Shown: piece by piece, positions 24,236-33,583 of the stretch | Layout of the letters: the number at the start of each line of letters is the position of its first letter | Position numbering within the stretch: position 1 is the stretch's first letter | DNA from: an uncultured Veillonellaceae bacterium | Lineage (GTDB): Bacteria > Bacillota > Negativicutes > Selenomonadales > Selenomonadaceae | NCBI GenBank assembly: GCA_900314825.1 | Contig: OMWS01000009.1 | Location: forward strand, 1 to 64,000 | Length of the DNA stretch: 64,000 nt | Reading direction: 5' to 3' | Program-made: the position numbers and the translations under genes | The notes under the pieces: generated by a model | What the model was told of the DNA's origin: nothing | The model's input: only the letters and a program-made list of their open reading frames with translations | The model's database searches: none

Positions 24236-24820
24236 ATGTCCGAACCAAAGATCCGCCTCGCCCTCCCGCAGGACGCGCGGCAGCTCATGGAAATCTATGC
24301 GCCATATGTCGAAAAAACGGCGATCTCGTTTGAGACGGCCCCTCCGACGGCGACGGCGATGCTGCGGCGGCGCGATGAAATCGTGCAGCGCTATCCCTAC
24401 CTTGTCGTGGAACAAGAAAAAGAACTCCTCGGCTTCGCCTATGCACATCCCTTCGTCGGCCGCGCCGCCTATGACTGGTCGGCGGAAACGACGATCTATC
24501 TGCGCATGGATGCGCGCGGCAAGGGGCTTGGCGGCATGCTTTATCACAAGCTCGAGGACATCCTCAAAGCGCAGGGCATCTTGAACCTCAACGCCTGCAT
24601 CGCCGTGCCGAAAGGTGCGGACGACGAGTACCTCACGCATGCCAGCGTGGACTTCCACGCGCACCTCGGCTACAAGCCGGTCGGCACGTTCCATGACAGC
24701 GGCTACAAGTTCGGCCGCTGGTACGACATGGTCTGGATGGAGAAAATCCTCGGCGAGCACACGACGCCCGTCGCGCCCATTCGTCCCTTCCCCACGATCC
24801 GCAAGGACTTTTGCCTCTGA
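24236..24820 (+). CDS. GNAT acetyltransferase, phosphinothricin N-acetyltransferase-like
   Basis: A 194-aa protein from ATG 24236 (GGAGGC upstream). It has an N-terminal IRLALPQDARQLMEIYAPYV, ETAPPTA, and the acetyl-CoA loop as RGKGLGGMLY (usual R.KG.G..L). The C-terminal LGYKPVGTFHDSGYKFGRWYDMVWMEK is typical of the Bar/Pat/MnaT group, which acetylates phosphinothricin, methionine sulfoximine or related amino groups. The exact substrate cannot be read from sequence. Confidence 0.88.
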   Translation: MSEPKIRLALPQDARQLMEIYAPYVEKTAISFETAPPTATAMLRRRDEIVQRYPYLVVEQEKELLGFAYAHPFVGRAAYDWSAETTIYLRMDARGKGLGGMLYHKLEDILKAQGILNLNACIAVPKGADDEYLTHASVDFHAHLGYKPVGTFHDSGYKFGRWYDMVWMEKILGEHTTPVAPIRPFPTIRKDFCL

Positions 24821-24827
24821 AAATGAC

Positions 24828-24856
24828 TTGCAATCTCACCATCACCGTGCTAGAAT
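24828..24856 (+). promoter_or_regulatory. promoter of the chemoreceptor gene
   Basis: TTGCAA (24828-24833), 17-bp spacer, TAGAAT (24851-24856). The leader is about 130 nt. Confidence 0.7.
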
Positions 24857-24927
24857 ATCAGACAGAAAAGCACAAGGGAAGCGTTTTCTTTCAAATGAAA
24901 CACAGATTTTGAAACAGATTCGGACCT

Positions 24928-24951
24928 GCGGCGTTCCCTCGGGAGCGCCGC
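24928..24951 (+). terminator. hairpin with T-rich tail in the chemoreceptor leader
   Basis: Stem GCGGCG-CCC / GGG-GCGCCGC, then TTTCTTT, 43 bp before the ATG and inside the predicted leader. It could be an attenuator. I looked for a cyclic-di-GMP riboswitch and did not see one. Confidence 0.5.
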
Positions 24952-24993
24952 TTTCTTTGTGCAGCCGTTTGCATCCAGAAAGGAGTCTCATCG

Positions 24994-27015
24994 ATGCAGT
25001 TCCAAAACATCCGGACGAAGTTCCTCGTCGTCCTCCTGCCGCTCTTCATCATCAGTTTCGTCGCCATGGCGGGCTTCAGCTACTACCGCGCGGGCGCGGC
25101 GCTCGATCACGACGCCGACACGATTGCGCGCACGGTCGGCCTGCAGACAGCGAAGACGATCCAGTCGGAAATCCACAGCGCCATGCTGCCCCTGCGCTCC
25201 GGCAGCCATGACAATGTCTTCCTCTCGGGCGACGAGCAGGCCATCGTCGCCGCGCTCGCCCAGCTGAAGAGCGATGACAAGGCATACACGAAAGTGCTGT
25301 TCGCAAAGCTTGACGGCGACTGCGTCGACTACCAGGGCAAGCACCTGCAGCGCGGCGACCGTGCCTACTTCAAAGACGCGGTCGCCTCCGGCCAGCCTGT
25401 CGTCGCGAAACCTTTCATGGGCGAGACGACGAAGAAAATGACGACGATCCTCGTCCAGCCGGTCAAAGGCGCGGACGGCAAGGTCGCCGGCCTCCTGCTC
25501 GCGACCCTGCCGCTCGACGAAATCGCCGCCGAATCCGACCAAGTGAAATTTTTCGACACCGGCTACACGTACATCACGGACACGGACGGCATGGTCATCG
25601 GCTACAACAAAGTGCCGGACCTCGTCGGCGTCATGAACATCTCCCAGCCGACGATCCCGCAGTTCAACGACGAGCCGATCGACCCCGCACTCAACAAGCT
25701 CTTCGGCGACTCCATGGCCAGCAATGCGCAGACCTCCGGCACGTGGAAGATGCCGGACGGCACGGCGTTCTTCTCCGTCGCAACGCCGTTCGACGTCGAA
25801 GGCGCGCAGTGGTGCGTCATTTCCGCCGCGCCCACGAGCGAAGTCGCCGCGCCGGCGCACCAGCTGCTCGTGACGATGGCCGTCATCGCGCTCATCGTCC
25901 TCGTGCTCGCCGTCGCCATCATCACCGTCTTCTCGCAGCGCATGTGCGCGCCGCTCGGAGTCCTACTCGCCGAGTGCCGCCGCATCAATGGAGGCGACCT
26001 GCGCGACAAGGAACTCGGCATCACGTCCGCGGACGAAATCGGCCAGCTCGCCAAAGGCTTTGATGAGATGCGCCAGCAGCTGCACAATCTCCTCTCGAAT
26101 GTCCAAGACCAGGCGCAGCAAGTCGCGGCGGCGAGCGAAGAGCTCACGGCGAGCTCCGAGCAGAGCGCGCAGGCCTCGAACCAAGTCGCCGAGTCCATCA
26201 CGAACATCGCCGGCGGCGTCGAAGACCAGGCGACGGCCTCGCAGCACATCCAAGAAAGCGCCGCGGGCGTCACAAAGCAGTCGAAAGACGTCGGTGCGCA
26301 GACCGCGCGCATCGTCGCGTCCGCCCAAGGCGTCAAGGACCAGGTCACGGCCGGCCGCGGCTCCATCAACCTGGCCGTCGAGCAGATGAACAATATCACG
26401 AAAAGCACGGAAAGCATCCAGTCGTCCATCGGCAAGCTCAGCGAAAGCGGCAAAAAGATCTCGCAGATGGTCGATGTCATCTCCGACATCACGGAGCAGA
26501 CAAATCTCCTCGCGCTCAACGCCGCCATCGAGGCCGCACGTGCGGGCGAAGCCGGCCGCGGTTTCGCCGTCGTCGCCGACGAAGTGCGCAAGCTTGCCGA
26601 GTCGTCGAACCAGGCCTCGCAGCAGATCGCGCAGATGGTCGCGAGCAACCACACGGACATGGAAGCGACCGTCACGGCCTGCAACGAAGGCGCCGAGTCC
26701 ATCCGCGCCGGCATCCAGACCGTCCACGATGCCGACGAAGTCTTCGAGAAGATGGTCACGACCATCGACGAACTCGTGACTGGGATTGGCGCTGTCGCTG
26801 ACGCCATCCGCCAGATGGAAACGCAGAACGAAGCCATGCTATTGTCCAGCCAGGACATCAGCGCCACGGGCCGCAAGAACTCCGACGAAGCGCAGTCCGT
26901 CTCCGCCGCCACGGAAGAGCAGACAGCTTCCATGCACGAAATCGCGACCGCGAGCGGCAGCCTCGCAAAACTCGCAGCGAACCTGCAAGCGGAGATTGAA
27001 AAGTTCCGGCTGTAA
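24994..27015 (+). CDS. methyl-accepting chemotaxis protein, dCache type
   Basis: A 673-aa protein, AGAAAGGAG before the ATG. A transmembrane helix (about 8-30) precedes a double-Cache ligand-binding domain of about 250 residues ([21 protein letters not shown] is a typical Cache segment). A second helix (about 287-310), HAMP (about 312-365) and the cytoplasmic coiled coil follow, with the signalling tip [20 protein letters not shown], then [19 protein letters not shown]. It passes ligand occupancy to CheA/CheW and flagellar motors. The ligand is unknown; dCache receptors often bind amino acids. Confidence 0.95.
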   Translation: MQFQNIRTKFLVVLLPLFIISFVAMAGFSYYRAGAALDHDADTIARTVGLQTAKTIQSEIHSAMLPLRSGSHDNVFLSGDEQAIVAALAQLKSDDKAYTKVLFAKLDGDCVDYQGKHLQRGDRAYFKDAVASGQPVVAKPFMGETTKKMTTILVQPVKGADGKVAGLLLATLPLDEIAAESDQVKFFDTGYTYITDTDGMVIGYNKVPDLVGVMNISQPTIPQFNDEPIDPALNKLFGDSMASNAQTSGTWKMPDGTAFFSVATPFDVEGAQWCVISAAPTSEVAAPAHQLLVTMAVIALIVLVLAVAIITVFSQRMCAPLGVLLAECRRINGGDLRDKELGITSADEIGQLAKGFDEMRQQLHNLLSNVQDQAQQVAAASEELTASSEQSAQASNQVAESITNIAGGVEDQATASQHIQESAAGVTKQSKDVGAQTARIVASAQGVKDQVTAGRGSINLAVEQMNNITKSTESIQSSIGKLSESGKKISQMVDVISDITEQTNLLALNAAIEAARAGEAGRGFAVVADEVRKLAESSNQASQQIAQMVASNHTDMEATVTACNEGAESIRAGIQTVHDADEVFEKMVTTIDELVTGIGAVADAIRQMETQNEAMLLSSQDISATGRKNSDEAQSVSAATEEQTASMHEIATASGSLAKLAANLQAEIEKFRL

Positions 27016-27037
27016 AAGCACGATATACAGAACAAGA

Positions 27038-27085
27038 CGGCAAACGAGGAGCTACCCGCTGGGGAAGCTCCTCGTTTGCCGTTTT
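27038..27085 (+). terminator. terminator of the chemoreceptor gene
   Basis: 16-bp perfect stem (27038-27053 with 27066-27081), then TTTT. Convergent with the diguanylate cyclase gene, so it may serve both. Confidence 0.85.
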
Positions 27086-27099
27086 GGATTTCATTGGAT

Positions 27100-29340
27100 T
27101 CAAGCTTTTCTTTCGGTTGCCAGTTCGACGCGGTGCACGCTCTCTTCGCCGTAGATATGATATCCGTTGCGACCGTGCTCTTTGACATCGTAGAGCGCAT
27201 GATCCGCTTGGCGGAAGAGTTTTTCGTAATCCATTTCTGCGCTTTCGGCGACGGCGATGCCGATGCTGACAGAGAGGACGGGACGCTCGGGATGCGCCGC
27301 GACCTTCGGATCTGTCGCGCGCTCACGTTCGTCAATGCGGTGCGCCATGGCGTTGATGAGGCTGGCGAGCTCGGGAAGCATATGCTGCTCGGCATTCGGC
27401 AGGAACAGCACGAATTCGTCGCCGCCAAAGCGCCCAATGAGATCGCAGCTCCTCACAAGCTTGCGCAGGCCACCAGCGAATGCCTTGAGGATTTCATCGC
27501 CGAATGCATGGCCACAGAGATCGTTCGCGTCTTTGAAATGATCGAGGTCGCAGATGAAGAATGCATGGCAGTGTCCAGGTGCCGGCGCTTCCGCGAGGAA
27601 TTTCGTGACGATGCGCTGTGCGGCCGCCTTGTTGCACGTGCCGGTCAGCGCGTCGGTGTCGGCCTGGTGCTTGTACGTGTCGATGGCTGATTGATAATGG
27701 AAGTTTTCGCGTGCGACAGCTTCCTGTTCCTTGCGACGACGACGGCGGCGTTCTTCGCGCCAGAGGACGAGGAGCGTGATGAGGATCGTCGCGCCGATGA
27801 GCGTCTGCAGCGGATAAAAGGCAAAGAGATACGCAAACGAAAAGCGCTGCGGCTGCGCGAGTTCATAGCGCAGGGCGAGTTGTTCCTTTTCCTGCGGGTC
27901 GAGGCGCAGGATCGCCTTGTTCAGCACGGACTGGAGCATGCGGCCGCGCTGGCTCGCGATGGCAAGGCTCGTGTTCATCGTGTAGCGCGCGGTGTCCGTG
28001 ACAGGCGCGAGCTTCGGATAAAGCAGCAGGTTGCGCGAGGCTTCGAGGGAATGCACCGCGGCGAACGCGAGGTCGGCACGGCCGCTTGCGACGGCGGCGA
28101 GCGCATGCTGTTCGTTCTTGCACGGCAAGAGCGTCCAGCCGGGGAACAGTTCCTGCGCGGCCGCCTCAAACGTGTCATCTTTCGTCGGCAAGGCGATCAC
28201 GCCGCCCTTCGGCATGGCCTGTCCCTCGCGCCCGATGAGCACGAACGGCTCGCTCTCGATGGGATTCGTATAATAAAACGCGTGCGTATCAGAGCTGCGC
28301 GAGTAGAGGTCCGGCAGGAGGTCCGCCGTGCCCTGCTCGAGCAGGACGAGGGCTTCCTCGCGGCTGTCCACGTGCTGGAACGCGAGCGTCAGTCCCGTGT
28401 CGCGGGCGAGGATGCCCAGCAAATCCTCATGCAGCGCATCATCGGGATCGTCATCCGAGAGGACGACCGTCAGCGTGCCGAGGTTTTCGATGAACGCGCG
28501 TTCCTCCGGCGTGAAGTGAAGCGTGAGGTGGCGCGTCTTGCGCAGGAAACGCTCCGTGATATGCGGCGCGTACAGCGGATTTTCCTGCGTGAGCGCAAAG
28601 GATGCGTTGTCGATGCCGTGGATGAGATCGAGGCGGTCGGCGCGTCCGAGGATGGAGACGGGCACAGAGTCGAACGCGAGTACGAACGCTTCGTCATCCC
28701 CTGCCCCCGCCGCCGTGTCGAGCAGGAGGTCGATGCTGCCGTCCGCGAGCGCCGCGTGCGCCGCCGTGGCCTCTGCAAATGGCACCGCCGTCAGCGCGAG
28801 ACCGTTGCGCGCGCAGAACGCGGCGAACGGCGCCGTGAGATCCGGCCGCCCGTCCGGCACGCCGACGCGCGCAGCGCCAAGCGTGCGCAAATCATGCTCT
28901 GCGTAGCGCGTCTCGCCCTTGCGACCATAGAGTGCAAGGATATCGCGAAGAGCCAGCGGCCGCGTCACGGCAAAGGCAGAATCCGCCGCGAGACTCGGCG
29001 GCGCGGGGAGCAGGAGATCGATGTCGCCGCTTGCCAGGCGTGCAGCCGCATCCTCCATCGTGACTGGCACGGGTTCGTAGTCCCAGTCCGTATATTTCGA
29101 GAGCTCCGTGAGGCCGAGCGCTTGGCTGTGTGCGAGGCTGTCCGAAAGCGCGCCGATGCCACTCGGACGCAGGATGCCGATGCGCAGGGCGGGACGCTCC
29201 GCCTCGGCTGCCGAAGCGATCGGGCCATGGAAATACGCGGCAAGCAAGAGAATCGACGACGCGAGCGCCACGCAGAAAATAACGATGCGCATGATGGTGG
29301 GATTCTCATACCAGGAAGGGCGTTTCGGCGGATGATGCAT
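27100..29340 (-). CDS. diguanylate cyclase with two periplasmic solute-binding-like domains
   Basis: A 746-aa protein from ATG 29340, with AGAGGTG 8 bp upstream; a GTG three codons earlier is possible. Signal anchor at about 15-35. Two periplasmic-binding-protein-like modules follow (about 50-280: LRIGILRPSG...; about 285-500: TLTVVLSDDDPDDALHEDLL...), then a second membrane helix (about 508-530), a short coiled linker and a GGDEF domain. The active motif GGDEF is at 639-643 and is preceded by an intact RxxD inhibitory site (RSCD) five residues upstream. It makes cyclic di-GMP, probably in response to a bound solute. A Fur-like box overlaps its start site. Confidence 0.92.
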   Translation of the reverse strand: MHHPPKRPSWYENPTIMRIVIFCVALASSILLLAAYFHGPIASAAEAERPALRIGILRPSGIGALSDSLAHSQALGLTELSKYTDWDYEPVPVTMEDAAARLASGDIDLLLPAPPSLAADSAFAVTRPLALRDILALYGRKGETRYAEHDLRTLGAARVGVPDGRPDLTAPFAAFCARNGLALTAVPFAEATAAHAALADGSIDLLLDTAAGAGDDEAFVLAFDSVPVSILGRADRLDLIHGIDNASFALTQENPLYAPHITERFLRKTRHLTLHFTPEERAFIENLGTLTVVLSDDDPDDALHEDLLGILARDTGLTLAFQHVDSREEALVLLEQGTADLLPDLYSRSSDTHAFYYTNPIESEPFVLIGREGQAMPKGGVIALPTKDDTFEAAAQELFPGWTLLPCKNEQHALAAVASGRADLAFAAVHSLEASRNLLLYPKLAPVTDTARYTMNTSLAIASQRGRMLQSVLNKAILRLDPQEKEQLALRYELAQPQRFSFAYLFAFYPLQTLIGATILITLLVLWREERRRRRRKEQEAVARENFHYQSAIDTYKHQADTDALTGTCNKAAAQRIVTKFLAEAPAPGHCHAFFICDLDHFKDANDLCGHAFGDEILKAFAGGLRKLVRSCDLIGRFGGDEFVLFLPNAEQHMLPELASLINAMAHRIDERERATDPKVAAHPERPVLSVSIGIAVAESAEMDYEKLFRQADHALYDVKEHGRNGYHIYGEESVHRVELATERKA

Positions 29341-29367
29341 GATGAACACCTCTGGAGTTTTATCAAT

Positions 29368-29416
29368 TGAAACTTATTCTCATTCTTATTATAAAGTCTG
29401 ACCTCCTTCTTGTCCA
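29368..29416 (-). promoter_or_regulatory. promoter of the diguanylate cyclase with overlapping Fur-like box
   Basis: On the minus strand TGGACA (complement of 29411-29416), 17 bp, TATAAT (complement of 29388-29393). Just downstream, at the expected start point, TGAGAAT-A-AGTTTCA (complement of 29368-29382) matches the 7-1-7 Fur consensus TGATAAT-n-ATTATCA at 11 of 14 positions. Confidence 0.6.
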
Positions 29417-29426
29417 GAGAAAAATA

Positions 29427-29459
29427 GGACGGTAGTACGATGTTTTTGTACTACCGTCC
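29427..29459 (-). terminator. terminator of the MFS gene
   Basis: 12-bp perfect stem GGACGGTAGTAC / GTACTACCGTCC, followed on the minus strand by TATTTTTC. Confidence 0.8.
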
Positions 29460-29480
29460 AAATATGATGTGCCCGATGCT

Positions 29481-30701
29481 TCACGCCGCCCGCCCATATT
29501 TCTGCCACACGGCGAAGCCGAGCACGATCATGATCGCGCCCGCGACATAGAACACGGCGTGCATGCCGATGAACGTCGCGACGGCGCCGCCGAGGATCGG
29601 GCCGGCCATCGATCCGACTTGCTGGGACGAGAAGAGGTAGCCGAAGATGCGGCCTTTGATCGCTGCCGTCGATTGCTCGGCGAGCACGGCGTTGATGGAC
29701 GGCTGGATGCCCGAGAGGAACAGGCCGCACGTGAATTGCATGACGGCGAACGGCACGAGCGTGTCGGGAGCGCCCTGCACGATGAGGCCGAGGCCTGCGC
29801 AGAGCATCGTCAGCGTCATGACGCGGAAATAGCCACGAGCCGCACCGAGCTTGCCCCAGAGCGGCGCGGCGATCGCGCCCGCGATGCCGCCAAGGGAAAA
29901 GACGAGGCCGGCGACGAAAACAATGTTCGGAAGATCGCCCGCGAGCGCCTTGATGTACGTCGTGAGGATCGGCTGGAGGATCATCATGATCATGGCCGTG
30001 AGCGTGCCCGTCAAGAGCATATTCCTGAGGATCGGCGTCGTCCAGATGCCGGTTGTTTCTTCTGCGCCTTGCGCTTTCTGCCGCCGGCGCTCTGCCATCG
30101 CTTGGACGGACGCCGGCGGCTCTTTGATGAGGAACGTGAACATCAGGAAATTCGCGAACAGCGCGCCGGCCGCAACGAAGAACGACATCCGCATGCCGAC
30201 GGCCGTCGCGAGCACGCCGCCGAAGAGCGGCCCTACGACGCCGCCCGCCGTCATGACGCCCTGCATGAGGCCGAGGCACATGCCGAGCTTTTTCGGCGGC
30301 GCGTAGAGCGTCATGATCGCGAGATCCATTGGCCAGAGCCCGGACGCGAAGCCCTGGAACATCCGCATGCCGACGAGCTCCATGGGCGTCTCGACAATGC
30401 CGCCGAGGAAATAGCTGATGGAGAGGAGGAAGCTCGCACGCATCGCCATGAGCCGCTTGCCGCGCGTGTCCGCCATGCGCCCCCAGATGGGTGCCGTAAA
30501 AGCCGAGACGAGAAACGACGCGGAGAACACGGCGCCAGACCAGAGGTTCACGACCTCCGGCGCCGCACCGAGCTCGCTTCCGAGATACAGCGGCAGAAAC
30601 GGGATGATCATCGTGTAGCTCGCAGACATGAAGAGGATGTTGCAGACGAGGATCGCCAGCACGACGCGCCAATCCTTGTTGCCCTGTACCATTTCCGACA
30701 T
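29481..30701 (-). CDS. MFS transporter, drug-efflux type
   Basis: A 406-aa protein with 12 predicted helices. The loop 2-3 signature is APIWGRMADTRGKRLMAMRA and the matching second-half loop is APLWGKLGAARGYF. In helix 5, GVMTAGGVVGPLFGG resembles motif C of antiporters. It probably exports a small molecule in exchange for H+; substrate unknown. GGAAGGAAG before the ATG. No regulator adjacent. Confidence 0.9.
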   Translation of the reverse strand: MSEMVQGNKDWRVVLAILVCNILFMSASYTMIIPFLPLYLGSELGAAPEVVNLWSGAVFSASFLVSAFTAPIWGRMADTRGKRLMAMRASFLLSISYFLGGIVETPMELVGMRMFQGFASGLWPMDLAIMTLYAPPKKLGMCLGLMQGVMTAGGVVGPLFGGVLATAVGMRMSFFVAAGALFANFLMFTFLIKEPPASVQAMAERRRQKAQGAEETTGIWTTPILRNMLLTGTLTAMIMMILQPILTTYIKALAGDLPNIVFVAGLVFSLGGIAGAIAAPLWGKLGAARGYFRVMTLTMLCAGLGLIVQGAPDTLVPFAVMQFTCGLFLSGIQPSINAVLAEQSTAAIKGRIFGYLFSSQQVGSMAGPILGGAVATFIGMHAVFYVAGAIMIVLGFAVWQKYGRAA

Positions 30702-30731
30702 GAATGAACTTCCTTCCTGCCACCAAATTCC

Positions 30732-30846
30732 GCCTCCCCCTCTGGGGGAGGTGCCGAGCGAATGCGAGGCGGAGAGGGTCAGACGGCTGTAACTGCGATC
30801 GAACCCTCTCCGACCCCTTCGGGGCCACCTCCCCCAAAGGGGAGGC
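30732..30846. repeat. modular hairpin repeat, copy R5 (short subtype)
   Basis: Between the PTS operon and the MFS gene. GCCTCCCC at 30732 and GGGGAGGC at 30846. Left module GCCGAGCGAATGCGAGGC, right module CCGACCCCTTCGGGGCC; both lead into GGAGAGGGT-type cores. This subtype lacks the CAGCAGCC ends. Confidence 0.8.
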
Positions 30847-30906
30847 GTAGAACGATTTTATGATACACGGTTTCCCTGCGGCTTGCAATCCCTTTGCCGC
30901 GGACAA

Positions 30907-30945
30907 AAAAACGTCCTCGCAGAAATTGGGCCTTCTGCGAGGACG
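30907..30945 (-). terminator. terminator of the PTS operon
   Basis: 12-bp stem CGTCCTCGCAGA / TCTGCGAGGACG with a run of seven T on the minus strand (30904-30910). Confidence 0.85.
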
Positions 30946-30991
30946 CGGAGGGAAAATGATAATTTTCCGGGAAATGCTATGATGTTATCCG

Positions 30992-31810
30992 TCAAGCGAA
31001 CAGGCCGATCGCGTAGCCGACGATGCCGATGGCGAAGAGGCCGAGGATGATGACGAGCGGGTTGACGCCTTTCTTCAGGAGCGCCATGCACGCAAACGTC
31101 ATGAGGAGAGGCACGACGCCCGGCATGAGGCTGTCGAGGATCGTCTGCACCGTCGTCGTGACCTGCTCGCCGGCGCTGTTCGTGTATGAAGAGAGCACGA
31201 GCGGCATGTTGACCGTCGTCCATTTCGCGACGAGGGCGCCCATGACGAGAAGACCGAGGACGGAAGAACCTTCCGTGAGGTAGCGCATCTTGTTGCCGCC
31301 CATCTCATCGACGAGCTCCGTGCCTTTGTCATAGCCGTACATGACGCCGTACCAGTTCGTGGCGAGGCGGATGGCATTGAAGACGACGAAGAAAAGCAGC
31401 GGGCCCATGATGCTGCCCGTGATGGCGATGCCAGCGCCGAGCGCCGCGAGCACCGGACGGAGCGTGCCCCAGAAAATCGGGTCGCCGACGCCGGCGAGAG
31501 GGCCCATGAGGCCGACTTTGACGCCGGAGATCGTCGCTTCGCTGATGTCCGCGCCGTTCGCCTTTTTCTCTTCCATGGCGGCCGTGATGCCCATGATCGG
31601 CGTCGCGAGGAACGGCTGCGTGTTGAAGAATTCGAGGTGGCGCTTCATCGCCTGTGCGTATTCTTCACCCGAGTAGAGCTTGCGGAGCGCCGGCATCAGC
31701 GCGACGCAGAAGCCGATGGCCTGCATACGCTCGAAGTTGAACGACCCGAGGAGGAAGTTCGAACGAATGAAAATATTGACGAGGTCTTTCTTGCTGAGTT
31801 TCTTTTCCAT
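30992..31810 (-). CDS. PTS mannose-family IID component
   Basis: A 272-aa membrane protein of the EIID (ManZ) family: SKKDLVNIFIRSNFLLGSFN at the start, AMEEKKANG, VKVGLMGPLAGVGDPIFWGT, and C-terminal helices ending VGYAIGLFA. With IIC it forms the sugar channel. Genes in transcription order are IIB, IIC, IID. No IIA domain is present in the window, so IIA must be supplied elsewhere. Sugar not predictable: mannose, fructose, sorbose and amino sugars are all used by this family. Confidence 0.94.
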   Translation of the reverse strand: MEKKLSKKDLVNIFIRSNFLLGSFNFERMQAIGFCVALMPALRKLYSGEEYAQAMKRHLEFFNTQPFLATPIMGITAAMEEKKANGADISEATISGVKVGLMGPLAGVGDPIFWGTLRPVLAALGAGIAITGSIMGPLLFFVVFNAIRLATNWYGVMYGYDKGTELVDEMGGNKMRYLTEGSSVLGLLVMGALVAKWTTVNMPLVLSSYTNSAGEQVTTTVQTILDSLMPGVVPLLMTFACMALLKKGVNPLVIILGLFAIGIVGYAIGLFA

Positions 31811-31830
31811 GATTTTCGATTCCCCCTTGA

Positions 31831-32646
31831 TTACATCAGATCCGAATCGTCGATGTCATCGAGCGCGTCACCCGTGTGGCCGCCAGCGCCCGAAGCCGCT
31901 GCTTCCTGCGCGGCGAGGTCACGCTGCAGGCCCTTGATGTGGAAGTAGGCGCAGATGAGGCCGATGGCGCCGAAGCCGATGAGGTTGACGTTCGTGAAGA
32001 CGGCGATGAGGAAACCGAGGAAGAAGAACGGCATGAGCGCTTTCGCGTTCATCATGTTGATGACCATCGCATAACCGACGACGACGATGAAGCCGCCGGA
32101 GACCTGAAGGCCGCGCGTGATGACTTCCGGGATGGATGCGAGCATGGCGTTGACCGTGTCCGTGCCGGCGATGGCAGCGACAAGCGCGGCCGGGACGGCG
32201 ACGCGGATGCCCTGCAGCAGCAGGCCGCCGACGTGGCACATCTCGACGCCGAAGCCATTGCCCTGGAGCGCGAGCTTATCGGCGAGATGCTGGAAGAAGA
32301 CCGTGATCGTGCGGACGAAGATCGTGAGCACCTGGCCGGCCGCTGCGAGCGGGACGGCAATGGCGATGCCGGCGCCGATGCTCTGATGGCCGACGATGAC
32401 GAGGATGGCCGAGATGACGGACGCGAGCGCCGCGTCAGGAGCCATGGCCGCGCCGACATTCATCCAGCCGAGCGCGAGCATCTCGAGCGTGCCGCCGAGG
32501 ATGATGCCCGTCGTCATGTCGCCGAGGACGAGGCCGACGAGCGTGCAGGCGACGAGCGGACGATGGAACTGGCACTCATCGAGCACCGACCCCATGCCCG
32601 CGATAGCTGCGACGAGCACGAGGAGAACGAATTGAATCGATGTCAT
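31831..32646 (-). CDS. PTS mannose/sorbose-family IIC component
   Basis: A 271-aa membrane protein of the EIIC (ManY) family: MTSIQFVLLVLVAAIAGMGS, DECQFHRPLVACTLVGLVLGD (conserved substrate-site region) and LGGTLEMLALGWMNVGAAMAPD. 20 bp upstream of the IID gene, both with GGGGGA ribosome-binding sites. The C-terminal tail is Ala/Gly- and Asp-rich. Confidence 0.95.
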   Translation of the reverse strand: MTSIQFVLLVLVAAIAGMGSVLDECQFHRPLVACTLVGLVLGDMTTGIILGGTLEMLALGWMNVGAAMAPDAALASVISAILVIVGHQSIGAGIAIAVPLAAAGQVLTIFVRTITVFFQHLADKLALQGNGFGVEMCHVGGLLLQGIRVAVPAALVAAIAGTDTVNAMLASIPEVITRGLQVSGGFIVVVGYAMVINMMNAKALMPFFFLGFLIAVFTNVNLIGFGAIGLICAYFHIKGLQRDLAAQEAAASGAGGHTGDALDDIDDSDLM

Positions 32647-32750
32647 TTTCTTTTATCCCCCTATGTAGTTTTCCTATGTGACTTCCCCTGATACGTATGA
32701 AAAATTCCGTCCGCGCACGAGGCGCGGCGCGTCTAGAAACGCGAAAGGTA

Positions 32751-33242
32751 TTAGAGCAGACCTTTTTCCTGCAGGACTTTCATGGCGTCCATCTTCTGCT
32801 CCGTCGCGAGCTTGCGGATCTCGACCTCGATGCCCATGTCATGGAGCTCTTTGATCGCCGCGACGTCTTCTTTATTGACGGCGACGGCCTGCGAGATCAG
32901 CGTGTCGCCGTCTTTGTACGTCATGCCGCCGAGGTTGACGGACGTGAACGGGATGCCGCCCTTCACCGCGCGGACGACGTCGCCCGGGTTCGTGAAGAGG
33001 AACAGCGTCTTGAACGGCGCATATTTCGGATTCTTGTACGCTTCGCAAGCCTTCTCGACCGGGATGACATACGCCTTGAGGCCCGGCGGCGTGACCTGGA
33101 GCAGCAGCTTCTTGCGGAGCGTGTCCTTCGCGACATCGTCGTTGCAGCACATGATGCGGTTGCAGCCCGTGATCTTCGACCAGACCGTGGCGACCTGGCC
33201 ATGAATCAGACGATCATCGATGCGGCAGAATGCGATTTCCAT
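32751..33242 (-). CDS. PTS mannose/sorbose-family IIB component
   Basis: A 163-aa cytoplasmic protein. The phospho-acceptor His is in RIDDRLIHGQVATVW (about residue 15). It takes phosphate from IIA and passes it to the sugar in the IIC-IID channel. First gene of the operon. A 104-bp gap to IIC is longer than expected and carries nothing obvious. AAAGGAG precedes the ATG. Confidence 0.95.
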   Translation of the reverse strand: MEIAFCRIDDRLIHGQVATVWSKITGCNRIMCCNDDVAKDTLRKKLLLQVTPPGLKAYVIPVEKACEAYKNPKYAPFKTLFLFTNPGDVVRAVKGGIPFTSVNLGGMTYKDGDTLISQAVAVNKEDVAAIKELHDMGIEVEIRKLATEQKMDAMKVLQEKGLL

Positions 33243-33311
33243 GATTTTTTCTCCTTTCGGTTCGCTTGTGTGTGAAATGGAAATGTTCGCGTCTGAATGA
33301 TTACGATTGAT

Positions 33312-33391
33312 ATCATACTACCAAAGTCAATCAAAGTCAGCGGAAGGATGTCACAAATTTTGAACGAAAAATATGACAGATGTCATATTTT
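33312..33391 (-). promoter_or_regulatory. PTS operon promoter with upstream palindrome
   Basis: On the minus strand CTGACT (complement of 33335-33340), 17 bp, TATGAT (complement of 33312-33317). About 70 bp upstream of the start point lies a perfect inverted repeat, arms AAAATATGACA (33368-33378) and TGTCATATTTT (33381-33391). The position fits an activator site for the divergent LysR regulator. Confidence 0.6.
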
Positions 33392-33510
33392 GATATGCGC
33401 GACAATTCCGAAGCATTTTGCGCACACAGTTCGCTTCTATTTTTCCCGTTTTATAATGGTATTCTCGCGTTGTTTCCACTATAATAAGTACAATAGCTCT
33501 CAAGTCAACG

Positions 33511-33546
33511 AAGACTGTCGCGCCATTCGGCGTGGCAGTCTTTTTT
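33511..33546 (+). terminator. intrinsic terminator in the leader of the LysR gene
   Basis: Stem GACTG-CGCC / GGCG-CAGTC (33513-33540) then TTTTTT, 38 bp before the LysR ATG. TATAAT at 33480-33485 and 33452-33457 could start a short leader RNA. No gene lies upstream on this strand, so it is either an attenuator or the end of a small RNA. Confidence 0.6.
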
Positions 33547-33583
33547 GTTGCGTGTTGCAATCAAATTTTGAGGTGAGGCCTGC

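Noticed and set aside
24857-24993. Cyclic di-GMP (GEMM) riboswitch before the chemoreceptor
   Set aside because: The conserved GEMM core was not found; only a terminator-like hairpin is present.
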